The position numbers and the translations under genes are program-made. The notes beneath the pieces are model-generated. The model searched no databases, was not told the origin of the DNA, and saw only the letters and a program-made list of their open reading frames with translations. From Spirosoma foliorum (GTDB taxonomy: Bacteria > Bacteroidota > Bacteroidia > Cytophagales > Spirosomataceae): 64,000 nucleotides of DNA. Shown in pieces: positions 18,299-27,336 of the stretch (position 1 is its first letter; the number at the start of each line of letters is the position of its first letter). The DNA lies in the NCBI RefSeq assembly GCF_014117325.1, contig NZ_CP059732.1:8789065-8853064 (forward strand), given 5' to 3'.

Positions 18299-19912
18299 TC
18301 AGTGAGCTGAATCGGCAATGGCTTTGGCAGTGGCCGCATCCATCTTTTTCTGTTTAAGTAAGAATAGCAATGGGAACGAGACAACGAAAAACAAGCCTGC
18401 CAACTTGAACGTATCCAAATACGAAAGCATTAGCGCCTGTCTGGAAATAATTTGATCAAGGTTTTTGTAGGCTCCTGTGGCGGCATCGAATGCGTTGACT
18501 CCTTTTGCTATCAATGCCTGTGTCATAGCCGTTACGCGCTCGGTTGTTAGCATTTCGCCGGGTTGCAGATTAGATACCAGATCACCCCGATGAACAGCCG
18601 TGCGTTGCGTTACGTAGGTGTTTGTAATGGCAACTCCGAAAGCGCCACCCACCTGCCGCATCATATTCACAATGGCGATACCCGTAGGCAACTCACGGGG
18701 TGTCAAGGTCGACACCGATTGGTTAATAAGCGGTACGTTTACGAATGCCAGACCAATACCCCTGATAATAAGCGCTGTAATGAAATCACCATCCGACGCA
18801 TTCATATTGTAGGTCGACATGATGAAGCAGAAGGTCGAAAAGGCAACGTACCCAATCGCTACGGCAAATCTTGGCGACACACCTTTGGCCAGCAATCGGC
18901 CAACTAAGGCGAACATGGGTAACGTAACAAGCCCACCTGGAATCAGAAGCTTACCCGTTTGCGTGGCTGTTAAGCCAACAATGCGTTGAGCAAACAGTGG
19001 GTAAAGTAGTACCGAGGTAAACAGACCATAACCGATAACTACCATCAAAATAGAGCCTATTGCCAGATTTCGGTTTTTCAGCGCCCGAAGGTCAACGACA
19101 GGGTCTCTGGTGCCTCTAAGTTCCCACCAGATAAAGAGCGGAATAGCAATCACAGCGGCAACCGACAGCCACAAAATTACTTTACTATCGAACCAGTCGT
19201 CAGCTTCACCTCGCTCCAGTACATATTGTAGACTCCCGATGCCAACGGCCAGCAGTAAAATGCCTATCTGGTCAATCTGAATGCTTTTACGGTCAATATT
19301 TTTCTCGTCCTCCTTTTTGTCGATGTAGGCTACACTTAAAAGGACGGCTGCAATGCCAATCGGAACATTGATGTAAAACATCCAGCTCCAATGGTAATTG
19401 TCAATAATATAGCCACCGAGCGTAGGTCCAAGCGTTGGCCCGAGTACAATACCCATACCAAATAAGGCTGAAGCAACAGGCCGCTGTGAAGGCGGAAAGG
19501 CATCGAACATCAACCCTTGTGAGGTCGAGAGGAGAGCCCCGCCACCGATGCCCTGTAAGAACCGAAAGAAAACCAGTAGCCAGAGATTATCCGCAAATCC
19601 ACAACCATAGGAAGCGATCGTGAACAGGATAATGGAGGCAACGTAATAATTTTTGCGACCAAAATATCGTTGCAAAAAGCCCGTCATCGGTATTACAATG
19701 ACGTTGGCAATCGCGTAAGCCGTTACTACCCAGGCTACATCTTCAATCGTGACACCGAGATTCCCGGCAATGTCGGTTAGGCCGACGTTCACAATGGATG
19801 TATCAATTAATTCAATAATGGCTGCCGAAATGGCTGTCACAACGACTATCCACTTTCTAAATCCAGTGGGTTGAGCCGATTGTGCAGGCATAGCTAATGT
19901 TTGAGTTGCCAT
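18299..19912 (-). CDS. DHA2-family MFS multidrug efflux transporter (EmrB/QacA type)
   Basis: A 537-residue inner-membrane proton-drug antiporter with about 14 predicted membrane segments. Family motifs are clear: TSIVNVGLTDIAGNLG (motif D1 region), GFLQRYFGRKNYYVAS (motif A), LQGIGGGALLSTSQGL (motif B) and GPTLGPTLGGYIIDNYHWSWMFYINVP (motif C and the following loop). The C-terminus ends in a cytoplasmic helix rich in Lys and Ala. It sits between its membrane-fusion partner (upstream) and TolC (downstream), the EmrAB-TolC arrangement, and is divergent from a MarR regulator. The substrate is not known. Confidence 0.9.
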   Translation of the reverse strand: MATQTLAMPAQSAQPTGFRKWIVVVTAISAAIIELIDTSIVNVGLTDIAGNLGVTIEDVAWVVTAYAIANVIVIPMTGFLQRYFGRKNYYVASIILFTIASYGCGFADNLWLLVFFRFLQGIGGGALLSTSQGLMFDAFPPSQRPVASALFGMGIVLGPTLGPTLGGYIIDNYHWSWMFYINVPIGIAAVLLSVAYIDKKEDEKNIDRKSIQIDQIGILLLAVGIGSLQYVLERGEADDWFDSKVILWLSVAAVIAIPLFIWWELRGTRDPVVDLRALKNRNLAIGSILMVVIGYGLFTSVLLYPLFAQRIVGLTATQTGKLLIPGGLVTLPMFALVGRLLAKGVSPRFAVAIGYVAFSTFCFIMSTYNMNASDGDFITALIIRGIGLAFVNVPLINQSVSTLTPRELPTGIAIVNMMRQVGGAFGVAITNTYVTQRTAVHRGDLVSNLQPGEMLTTERVTAMTQALIAKGVNAFDAATGAYKNLDQIISRQALMLSYLDTFKLAGLFFVVSFPLLFLLKQKKMDAATAKAIADSAH

Positions 19913-19924
19913 GTTTTTAATGGA

Positions 19925-20024
19925 AAATGTATAATGAATAATTGATAATGAATGAGTTGAATGAAGGATGGCTGACGCTTAAGGTTCGCATCATACTTCA
20001 TTATTCATTTTACATTATTCATTA
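19925..20024. repeat. imperfect intergenic inverted repeat with GCTGACGC at its apex
   Basis: Words AATGTATAATGAATAA and TTATTCATTTTACATT oppose each other between the adaptor and MFS genes. The centre reads GGCTGACGC, also found in the loops of the repeats at 38026-38068 and 48619-48710. Confidence 0.6.
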
Positions 20025-21134
20025 CTTAGCTACGCGCACTTCGGCGTCTACGCTCAGACCGGCCCGCAGTTGATTTTTGTATTTCTCTGGATTGAGGATT
20101 TCGATTTTCACCGGTACCCGTTGCGTGATTTTTACGAAGTTCCCAGATGCGTTATCGGCAGGTAGTAGCGCAAACCGGGCTCCGGTAGCATCCGACAAAG
20201 ACGATACGCGACCTTTGATGTCGAGGTCAGGATACGCATCCAGTTTGATGTCAACTTCCTGACCAAGCTGCATTTTCTCCAGCTGCGTTTCTTTGAAGTT
20301 GGCAACTACCCAGAAGGTCGAATCGGCAACGATCGTGAACAGGTTCTGGCCAGGTTGTACATATTGACCAACGACTACGTTTTTACGACCAATCTTACCG
20401 GCAATTGGAGCGGCAAGCCGAGCATAGCCGACTTTCAGTTTGGCGTTGTCGATAGCTGCCTGTTTCACTTTCAAGACCGCCTGGATTTTCTGAATGTTGG
20501 CTTGCGCTTTAGCAATACCAGCCTGTGCTACGCTTTCCGATGTTTTAGCCAGATTGACCTGCTCAATATTCGCGTTGTACTGTCCCGATTGTACTTCTAC
20601 GTTATTCTGCGAGTCTTCCAGTTGCTTTTTGGTCAGCGATTGTTCTTTGTATAGATTCTGATCGCGTTGCAAATCCTGTTGGGCTTTGTTGCGTCGAATA
20701 GCCTGTACCTGGGCGTTCGATTGAGCTACACGCGCGTTTTGGACTACGTTGCGCGAAGTTGCCTGCGCATTTTGCAGGTCGGCACGGGCATTTTCAAGGT
20801 CGGCCAATGACTGCTGATAATCGGCTTCAGCTTGTGCCAGGGCCACATCGTATTCCTGAGGATCGATGGTTACGAGTTGTTGGCCTTGTTTTACCGTGGC
20901 GTAATCGTCAACATTCACCGAGGTTACGTAACCCGCTACCCGAGCGAGTACTGGCGCTGAGTTTCCTTCAATTTGGGCGTTGTCTGTTGTTTCGTACTGC
21001 TGGCTGTGGCGGAACGCCTGATAGCCGAAATAACCACCTACAAGTACTACTAGTCCAATAATAATGCGGGGTAAATATGCGCTGAGGCCGCTTTTCTCTT
21101 CTGTGGTTGCCATTTGCTGTGTTGTGGTTGCCAT
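20022..21134 (-). CDS. HlyD/EmrA-family membrane fusion protein
   Basis: A 370-residue periplasmic adaptor that links the MFS pump to TolC. One transmembrane helix at about residues 24-42 (IIIGLVVLVGGYFGYQ) follows a short cytoplasmic tail. A biotinyl/lipoyl half (VLARVAGYVTSVNVDDYATVKQGQ) precedes a long coiled-coil hairpin (about 95-215, rich in Ala, Gln, Glu), and the second lipoyl half and beta-barrel follow (LAAPIAGKIGRKNVVVGQYV). First gene of the efflux operon and divergent from marR; its probable -7 box (TACTTTTG on this strand) overlaps the palindrome described for the intergenic region. Confidence 0.9.
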   Translation of the reverse strand: MATTTQQMATTEEKSGLSAYLPRIIIGLVVLVGGYFGYQAFRHSQQYETTDNAQIEGNSAPVLARVAGYVTSVNVDDYATVKQGQQLVTIDPQEYDVALAQAEADYQQSLADLENARADLQNAQATSRNVVQNARVAQSNAQVQAIRRNKAQQDLQRDQNLYKEQSLTKKQLEDSQNNVEVQSGQYNANIEQVNLAKTSESVAQAGIAKAQANIQKIQAVLKVKQAAIDNAKLKVGYARLAAPIAGKIGRKNVVVGQYVQPGQNLFTIVADSTFWVVANFKETQLEKMQLGQEVDIKLDAYPDLDIKGRVSSLSDATGARFALLPADNASGNFVKITQRVPVKIEILNPEKYKNQLRAGLSVDAEVRVAK

Positions 21135-21181
21135 TTTTTATTTGGTTTTAGGCAAGTCCTGTTGGTAAAGAACCTATTCTA

Positions 21182-21258
21182 TAGTCGAAACTGTTTGACT
21201 AATGTGGGACAAAAGTAAACCAGGTTGACTATGAAGTCAAGTAGGTTGACTATATTTG
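21182..21258. promoter_or_regulatory. divergent promoters with MarR-type operator
   Basis: A dyad TTGACT-4 nt-AGTCAA lies at 21225-21240. The 11-mer AGGTTGACTAT occurs twice as a direct repeat, at 21222-21232 and 21243-21253, exactly 21 bp apart. A further TAGTC...GACTA pair is at 21182-21201. TATATTTG (21251-21258, TAnnTTTG) reads toward marR. CAAAAGTA (21210-21217) is a TACTTTTG -7 box toward the efflux operon, with a TTG at 21238-21240 as its possible -33, 20 bp away. The dyad therefore overlaps both promoters, as expected for a repressor of the pump and of itself. Confidence 0.7.
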
Positions 21259-21305
21259 TAATATCTTTTGGCCTTAAATGGTTCAGCGTTTTTCATTTTG
21301 CCAAT

Positions 21306-21791
21306 ATGTTCGTGGAAACAGACAAAAATTCCTTTGATTTTGACCAATATCGGGTCATTCGGGAGCGATCTCTAGGTCGCTTATTCTGGCGGCTCAAACG
21401 ATATACGAGTAACCTTATTGAGCCTAAACTGCACGCACTTGGATATAAAGATTTCAAAATGAGTTATTTGATGTTTCTCTCGAACATTGAAGAGGGAGGG
21501 ACAACAAATAATGAGTTAGCAAAACGTGCCTGCGTTACGAAGCAAATGATGAGTAAAATTGTTGGCTTGCTCGAAAGCGAAGGATATATCTATATTCAGA
21601 AAAATCCGACTGACTCTCGGTCGAACATTATTTTTCTGAATGATCGAGGGAAGGAGTTATTCATAAGTCTTAAAGGATGTATGGAAGAGGCTCGCGATAA
21701 ATTTGATGTGATCGTTGGCCACGACCGGATGGAACTGGTGCTTGATACCCTGGTTGAATTAACCAATAAATTAGAAAGCGAAGAACAATAA
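21306..21791 (+). CDS. MarR-family transcriptional regulator
   Basis: A 161-residue winged-helix regulator. The helix-turn-helix reads TTNNELAKRACVTKQMMSKIVGLLESEGYI and the wing contains NPTDSRSNIIFLNDRGKEL, the classic MarR DSR motif. The ATG at 21306 is chosen because an earlier in-frame start would place the coding region over the operator and -7 box. Divergent from emrA-emrB-tolC, so it most likely represses the pump and is released by a pump substrate. An inverted repeat fills the gap to the next gene. Confidence 0.88.
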   Translation: MFVETDKNSFDFDQYRVIRERSLGRLFWRLKRYTSNLIEPKLHALGYKDFKMSYLMFLSNIEEGGTTNNELAKRACVTKQMMSKIVGLLESEGYIYIQKNPTDSRSNIIFLNDRGKELFISLKGCMEEARDKFDVIVGHDRMELVLDTLVELTNKLESEEQ

Positions 21792-21796
21792 AGGGA

Positions 21797-21871
21797 TATA
21801 GGATGTATGATGTAGGGTATATGATATACTTATTAACTATATCATATACCCTACATCATACATCCTATATA
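21797..21871. repeat. 33-bp perfect inverted repeat
   Basis: Arms 21797-21829 and 21839-21871 match perfectly over 33 bp around a 9-nt loop. The repeat begins 5 bp after the marR stop and ends 4 bp before the next start codon (21876). Confidence 0.92.
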
Positions 21872-21875
21872 GCTA

Positions 21876-23249
21876 ATGTTTTCCTCCATCAACCCCTATA
21901 ATCAGCAGAAGCTGAAAACCTATCGCGCTGATAGCTCTCAAACTATTGAGCGTAAACTGAAACAAGCCGACCGGGCCTTTGCCGACTGGTCGGCTTTGTC
22001 TATTCGGGAGCGTACGGACTATCTTCGTAAAGTAGGTGTCTATCTGTCTATGCACAAGCAGCGCTATGCCGAACTGATGACGGCCGAAATGGGCAAAACG
22101 CTCAAAGAGGCTGTTGCTGAAGTTGAGAAATGCGCGGCTACCTGTACCTATTATGCTGATCATGCCGAAGCCTTTCTGGCGGACCAATCTATTGAAACCG
22201 ACGCCAAACATAGTTTTATAACGTATCAGCCGCTGGGGCCGGTACTGGCCATTATGCCCTGGAATTTCCCTTTCTGGCAGGTTATGCGGTTTGCGATTCC
22301 GGGCCTTATTGCGGGAAATGTCGGCTTACTCAAGCACGCATCCAACGTGTTTGGTTCTGCGCTGGCCATTGAAGAAATCTTTCGGGAGTCTGGTTTGCCC
22401 GAGGGCGTATTTAGCTCACTTCTAGTCGACTCATCGGCAATTGAAGGCATTTTGAAAGATCGGCGGGTGAAAGCCGTTACGCTCACTGGTAGCGAACGGG
22501 CAGGAGCGTCGGTGGCGAGTATTGCGGGTAGTCAGATCAAAAAATCAGTACTGGAATTGGGCGGTTCCGATGCGCTAATCGTATTGGCCGATGCCGATCT
22601 GGAAAAGGCGGCCGAAATAGCCGTGAAATCCCGAATGCAAAACGCCGGACAGAGCTGTATTGCTGCGAAACGATTTATTATTGAAAAATCGGTGAAAAAG
22701 CAGTTTACAGAACTGGTGATAAATCAAATCAGCAAGATCAAACAAGGCGATCCGACTGATGAAACTACGACTATGGGACCAATGGCGCGTCTTAATCTGG
22801 CCGACGATATTGAGCGACAAGCTCGTGAATCTATCGCTAAAGGCGCCAAATTAGTAGCTGGTGGAAAGGGGACCGGTTTCCAGCGATCTGGCTGCAACGT
22901 TGCCCCAATCCTGTTGGATAAAGTAAAACCTGGTATGGCGGCTTTCGACGAAGAAACATTTGGGCCATTAGCCGTTTTGATCGAAGCCAAAGATGAAGCC
23001 GATGCCATTCGGCTAGCCAATCAATCTAATTTTGGACTTGGTTCTGCACTATGGACGCAGGATCTGGACAAGGCTGACCGACTGGTACGTCAAATTCAGG
23101 CCGGGTCTGTGTTTGTGAATGGCCTAATGCGTTCCGATGCGCGGGTTCCGTTTGGTGGCATCAAGACATCCGGTTTCGGGCGCGAACTCTCGGAAGTTGG
23201 CATCAAAGAGTTTGTAAACGTGAAAACTGTGTGGATTGAGAAGTCGTAA
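21876..23249 (+). CDS. NAD(P)-dependent succinate-semialdehyde dehydrogenase-like aldehyde dehydrogenase
   Basis: A 457-residue aldehyde dehydrogenase, oxidising an aldehyde (probably succinate semialdehyde) to the acid. The NAD-binding segment PLGPVLAIMPWNFPFWQ, the catalytic glutamate in LELGGSDALIV and the catalytic cysteine in NAGQSCIAAKRF are all present. Length is on the short side of the family and matches the GabD-like/Sad subgroup. The C-terminus closes with PFGGIKTSGFGRELSEVGIKEF. It follows marR but is separated from it by the 33-bp inverted repeat. No GABA transaminase is next to it, so the exact substrate is inferred. Confidence 0.87.
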   Translation: MFSSINPYNQQKLKTYRADSSQTIERKLKQADRAFADWSALSIRERTDYLRKVGVYLSMHKQRYAELMTAEMGKTLKEAVAEVEKCAATCTYYADHAEAFLADQSIETDAKHSFITYQPLGPVLAIMPWNFPFWQVMRFAIPGLIAGNVGLLKHASNVFGSALAIEEIFRESGLPEGVFSSLLVDSSAIEGILKDRRVKAVTLTGSERAGASVASIAGSQIKKSVLELGGSDALIVLADADLEKAAEIAVKSRMQNAGQSCIAAKRFIIEKSVKKQFTELVINQISKIKQGDPTDETTTMGPMARLNLADDIERQARESIAKGAKLVAGGKGTGFQRSGCNVAPILLDKVKPGMAAFDEETFGPLAVLIEAKDEADAIRLANQSNFGLGSALWTQDLDKADRLVRQIQAGSVFVNGLMRSDARVPFGGIKTSGFGRELSEVGIKEFVNVKTVWIEKS

Positions 23250-23371
23250 AAGCCACTAGATCAAGTTTGTATAGTAGCAAAGTAATGTCACTGCTGCAAT
23301 TATTTTGATACCATGCCGTCCCTAGTTCGTCAAAGTGAGAAATGATTTAAAATCGTAATCTCTATTCTTAT

Positions 23372-24472
23372 TTGATGAACCACTATTTTTCTTTCAGTTA
23401 CTGCCTAGTTCTTTTTCTTTGTACATGTTTATTGGTGGCTTGCTCTAGTGAGAGTACACCTTCTCCAGATACGAATGCGCTGGTCTTTGTGGGTAGTGAT
23501 GATGCCCATCTGTACGCTATCGATGCCCAGACGGGCCAAAAAAAATGGGCTTTTGCTACCAATGGTGATGTTTCGTCCAGCCCCATCGTGTTCGACGGTT
23601 GGGTGTACGCTGGTAGTGACCTGGGTCGTTTTTTTGCCGTTGATGTCCAACGAGGAAACCTGCAATGGAGTGTAGCTACCCAGTATAGTATGGCGACGAG
23701 CCCCATTGCGGCTGACGGACGAATTTACCTCAGAGGGCAAGACGTATATGCATATGATGCCAAAACAGGAAACCCTATCTGGGGAACGTTTCGAGGTGGT
23801 TCAGAACCAGGGTCTTCGGTGGTTAAAGATGGAACGAGCTTATTTATGGCTGAATCAGAAACTCTAATCGCCTATGATGCTATCAGTGGTAGCCGACTGT
23901 GGTCCTTTATCACCGATAATAATATTCAGACTGTACCTGTTGTGTCAAACGGGGTTGTTTTTATAGGCAGCAACGATACCATTCTGTACGCGCTGGGAGC
24001 TGCAAACGGCAAGTCGAAATGGTCTTTTCGGGCTTCAGCAGCAATTGTAGGTAGCCCGACTGTAGCCAATGGTCGGGTATATTTTGGATGTTATGATGAT
24101 CAGTTATACGCCCTGGATGAACAAACAGGGAAACTCCTCTGGCGCTATGCTACCAAGAGCCCTATTTTTTCCAGCCCTACCGTAGCTAACAACATGGTAT
24201 ATGTTGGGAGTATGGATGGAAACCTTTATGCGGTAGATGTACAAAAAGGCACGACAGCCTGGTCAACTAATGTAGGGGGTGCTGTTTTTTCCAGTCCTAC
24301 GGTTGCCAATGGAGTGGTTTATGTGGGTAGCACCGATAATGGCCTGTATGCATTTGATGCCTCTGATGGAGGTAAAAAATGGGTTTTTTATACCCAGGAT
24401 AGAGTTCGATCCAGCCCTTGTGTTCTGACAACGCAGGGGCATGTTATTAGAGGGTTTGGAAATGTCCAATAA
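23372..24472 (+). CDS. PQQ-like beta-propeller repeat lipoprotein
   Basis: A 366-residue exported lipoprotein. The signal peptide ends LLVACSSES with the lipid-bearing cysteine at about residue 24. The rest is about eight PQQ-type propeller blades of ~40 residues, each with VY(V/F)GS.D..LYA.D...G...W as the pattern. This makes it similar in fold to BamB or PQQ dehydrogenases, but there are no PQQ or metal ligands that I can identify, and no outer-membrane assembly gene is adjacent. It is probably a structural or binding propeller on the cell surface. It stands alone. Confidence 0.82.
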   Translation: MMNHYFSFSYCLVLFLCTCLLVACSSESTPSPDTNALVFVGSDDAHLYAIDAQTGQKKWAFATNGDVSSSPIVFDGWVYAGSDLGRFFAVDVQRGNLQWSVATQYSMATSPIAADGRIYLRGQDVYAYDAKTGNPIWGTFRGGSEPGSSVVKDGTSLFMAESETLIAYDAISGSRLWSFITDNNIQTVPVVSNGVVFIGSNDTILYALGAANGKSKWSFRASAAIVGSPTVANGRVYFGCYDDQLYALDEQTGKLLWRYATKSPIFSSPTVANNMVYVGSMDGNLYAVDVQKGTTAWSTNVGGAVFSSPTVANGVVYVGSTDNGLYAFDASDGGKKWVFYTQDRVRSSPCVLTTQGHVIRGFGNVQ

Positions 24473-24572
24473 TGAGACTTACTGCTCTAAGGTCAAAGCT
24501 AATCAACCTTCATAGGTTATCTTTCCGGTCTCGCTCAGCAATAGGGAGAACGGAAAGAAGCTTTGTTGATTA

Positions 24573-25220
24573 TTATTCGCTGACTTTCTCGGCAGGTTTT
24601 TGCTTCCGTGCGTTCAGATAGCCTTTGATAACCGTGAAGGTCGTGATGGCCAGGAAGAACAGGATAATGTACTGAACGTAATCGACAATCCAGGGGAACT
24701 TCTCGCCGAAATAGAACCCTCCACCTACCAACGTTAATACCCAGATAGCCCCACCAATGACATTGTACAACATGAAAAATGGCGCTGGCATATGAATAAG
24801 ACCAGCCAGCAACGGGGCAAATGTGCGGACAATGGGTAAAAAGCGTGAGATAATCAGAGCACTATTACCATATCGTAAAAAGGCGTCTCGCGTATTATCG
24901 ATGTATTTCTGTTTAAAAAACAGTGAGTCGGGGCGATTTTTGATGCGTGCGCCAAAATAATAGCCCGTTAGATAACCCGTTGCCGAGCCTAATACAGCCG
25001 CGCCAAAAATGCAGCTCAATAATAACCAAAGCGGTACATTCAACAGTTTTGTACCCGCAAAGACGCCCGATAAAAACAGCAGATAATCGCCCGGCAGGAA
25101 GAAACCGAAGAAAATTCCGTTCTCAACAAAAATGATGAGGGTAATCAACACCAGGCCGCCCGTCCGAATGATTTCTTCGGAATTAAGCAGGTACTGGAAA
25201 AAGTCGATAATCTGGTTCAT
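24573..25220 (-). CDS. DedA-family membrane protein (VTT domain)
   Basis: A 215-residue inner-membrane protein. The start at 25220 (MNQIIDFFQYLLNSEE) is preferred, since the longer frame runs into the inverted repeat at 25251-25300. The DedA/VTT motif region is clear: ENGIFFGFFLPGDYLLFLSG with its acidic residue, GSATGYLTGYYFGARI, and RFLPIVRTFAPLLAGL. These proteins take part in lipid scrambling, including undecaprenyl-phosphate flipping, and need proton motive force. It is followed by an ABC-F gene on the same strand upstream. The transported lipid cannot be assigned. Confidence 0.87.
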   Translation of the reverse strand: MNQIIDFFQYLLNSEEIIRTGGLVLITLIIFVENGIFFGFFLPGDYLLFLSGVFAGTKLLNVPLWLLLSCIFGAAVLGSATGYLTGYYFGARIKNRPDSLFFKQKYIDNTRDAFLRYGNSALIISRFLPIVRTFAPLLAGLIHMPAPFFMLYNVIGGAIWVLTLVGGGFYFGEKFPWIVDYVQYIILFFLAITTFTVIKGYLNARKQKPAEKVSE

Positions 25221-25250
25221 GATTAATGATAGACGGGGCCGCCCGCGCGG

Positions 25251-25300
25251 TGATTGAATGATTGAATAACCTCTGTGGTAACTATTCAATCACTCAATCA
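25251..25300. repeat. intergenic inverted repeat
   Basis: Arms 25251-25268 and 25283-25300 match at 17 of 18 positions (TGATTGAATGATTGAATA). The repeat starts 30 bp upstream of the dedA start and ends 8 bp from the ABC-F stop. The word TGATTGA is shared with the repeat at 9132-9214. A GC-rich GGGGCCGCCCGCGCGG precedes it. Confidence 0.75.
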
Positions 25301-25307
25301 TTCAAAA

Positions 25308-27218
25308 TTAAATATGCTCCGCCAGCTCAAGCCAACGGTCCGATTTTTCAGCGATACTGTGCTCGATTTGCTCAATTTCACGCGACCAGGCGATTAATTG
25401 CTCATGCGGTCCACCTGAATTAAGCAGATCCACAACTTCGATTTTGCGTTGCTCCAACGATTCAATTTCTTTTTCGAGCGTTTCGTATTCGCGGATTTCT
25501 TTGAATGAAAGCTTTTTCTTCGCACCATTTACCGTACTCGCTGCCGATGAAACTATAGGTTCAGGCGTTTGGTTCTTGGGAGCCGGGGTTGCTGGTTTAT
25601 CAATTTGTGAAGTCGATTTTTTGGGCTGCGCCGAACGCGGCCCGGAATCTCGCCAGTCGCGGTAGTCGGTGTAGTTGCCCGGAAAATCGCGGACTTTCCC
25701 TTCGCCTTCCAGCACAAAAACGTGCTCTACCAGCCGATCCATGAAGTACCGATCGTGGGTTACAATGAGTACACAACCCGAAAAATTAAGCAGAAAGTCC
25801 TCGAGTACATTCAGCGTCATGATGTCGAGGTCGTTGGTTGGCTCATCCAGAATCAGGAAGTTTGGGTTTTGAACCAGCACCAGCAGCAACTGTAATCGTC
25901 GTTTTTCGCCCCCGCTCAGTTTCGCTACATAATCATACTGTTTGGAACGATCAAACAGAAACCGGCTGAGTAGTTGCGTTGCTGTAACAGTGTCGCCGTT
26001 AGCCAATTTCATAACTTCGGCCACGTCCTGCACCACATCAATTACGCGTTGGTTTTCGGGTAAATCAAGCTCTGTTTGCGTGTAATAACCAAACTTTACG
26101 GTGCCGCCCGTCGTAATCTTACCCGAATCGGGGCGAAGCTGACCGGTTAGCATATTCATCAGCGTGGTTTTACCCATGCCGTTTTTGCCAATCAATCCCA
26201 CTCGGTCGGGCCGTTTAAAGGTGTAGTTGAAATGATCGAGCAGGACTTTATCGCCAAATCGTTTGCTCAGGTTTTCAACTTCCAGAATTTTGCTGCCTAG
26301 CCGGGTCATTCGCAAGTTCAGGTCCAGTTCGCCGTCGTTACGTTTGCCACTTGTTTTGTCTTTCAAATCTTCAAAGGCATCAATCCGGTATTGCGCTTTT
26401 GTTCCCCGCGCTTTGGGTTGGCGACGCATCCATTCCAACTCTCGCCGAAACGTGTTGCGATCTTTAGCTAACTCAGACGCTGCCGCCAGTTCACGTTCTT
26501 CTTTTTTCTCGAGGAAATAAGCGTAATTCCCCTTGTAAGAATATATCTGTCCATTGTCCAATTCGGCAATCTGATTACAGACCCGATCCAGAAAATACCG
26601 ATCGTGGGAGACCATCAGCAACGTACCATTATTGGTATTCAGGAAGTTTTCGAGGTATTCAATCGCTTCAAGATCGAGGTGGTTGGTCGGCTCGTCAAGA
26701 ATCAGCAAATCAGGATTTTGGATAAGCACCCGCGCCAGAGCAACCCGTTTCCGCTGACCACCCGACAACGAACCCGCCAGTTGATCTACATTCTGGATAC
26801 CCAGCTCACCCAGAATCTGCCGAATTTGGGATTCGTAATCCCAGGCTTCTAGTTTTTCCATGTCGATCATAGCCTTTTCGAGAGCAGCATGGTCGTCAAT
26901 GGCCAGGGCGTGTTCATAAGCCCGAACCGCTTCGAGCTGCGCACTTTCGCCCGCCAGAACAACATCCATCACACTTAAGGAATCGTTCAAATCAGGCTGC
27001 TGGTCGAGGTAGCCAATCGTAATGTCTTTCCGATGGCTGACAATGCCTGCATCGGGTGGCATGGCCCCGGCCAGAATAGACAGTAAGGTGGTTTTACCTG
27101 AGCCATTGGCTCCAACAATCGCGACTTTATCGCCCCGATTGACACCAAATGTGAGGTTTTTGAATAATGTACGGTCGCCGTAGGACTTCGTTAAATTTTC
27201 GGCTGAGAGATAGTTCAT
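25308..27218 (-). CDS. ABC-F family ATPase (Uup-like)
   Basis: A 636-residue soluble protein with two ABC domains and no membrane part, the ABC-F layout whose members act on the ribosome. Walker A motifs are VGANGSGKTTLL and IGKNGMGKTTLM, signatures LSGGQRKRVALA and LSGGEKRRLQLL, and Walker B motifs LLILDEPTNHLDLE and FLILDEPTNDLDIM. The linker between domains carries the charged arm. The C-terminal ~70 residues (KKKLSFKEIREYETLEKEI) form the coiled-coil DNA/RNA-binding extension typical of Uup. The start at 27218 (MNYLSAENLTKSYG) is chosen because upstream sequence holds the probable promoter. Confidence 0.9.
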   Translation of the reverse strand: MNYLSAENLTKSYGDRTLFKNLTFGVNRGDKVAIVGANGSGKTTLLSILAGAMPPDAGIVSHRKDITIGYLDQQPDLNDSLSVMDVVLAGESAQLEAVRAYEHALAIDDHAALEKAMIDMEKLEAWDYESQIRQILGELGIQNVDQLAGSLSGGQRKRVALARVLIQNPDLLILDEPTNHLDLEAIEYLENFLNTNNGTLLMVSHDRYFLDRVCNQIAELDNGQIYSYKGNYAYFLEKKEERELAAASELAKDRNTFRRELEWMRRQPKARGTKAQYRIDAFEDLKDKTSGKRNDGELDLNLRMTRLGSKILEVENLSKRFGDKVLLDHFNYTFKRPDRVGLIGKNGMGKTTLMNMLTGQLRPDSGKITTGGTVKFGYYTQTELDLPENQRVIDVVQDVAEVMKLANGDTVTATQLLSRFLFDRSKQYDYVAKLSGGEKRRLQLLLVLVQNPNFLILDEPTNDLDIMTLNVLEDFLLNFSGCVLIVTHDRYFMDRLVEHVFVLEGEGKVRDFPGNYTDYRDWRDSGPRSAQPKKSTSQIDKPATPAPKNQTPEPIVSSAASTVNGAKKKLSFKEIREYETLEKEIESLEQRKIEVVDLLNSGGPHEQLIAWSREIEQIEHSIAEKSDRWLELAEHI

Positions 27219-27267
27219 AAGTCTGAATAACCCACACGGTTTTGAAAACCTAATAGGTTTAAAAGCA

Positions 27268-27275
27268 CAAAGGTA
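27268..27275 (-). promoter_or_regulatory. -7 box for the ABC-F gene
   Basis: On the minus strand this reads TACCTTTG, an exact match to TAnnTTTG, 50 bp before the chosen start codon. I found no convincing -33 TTTG at 17-23 bp. Confidence 0.55.
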
Positions 27276-27336
27276 CAACAAAGAAAATCGTTCGTACTTT
27301 TACCATCGATTGCTGTTTCTATATTCCTAACAAACA

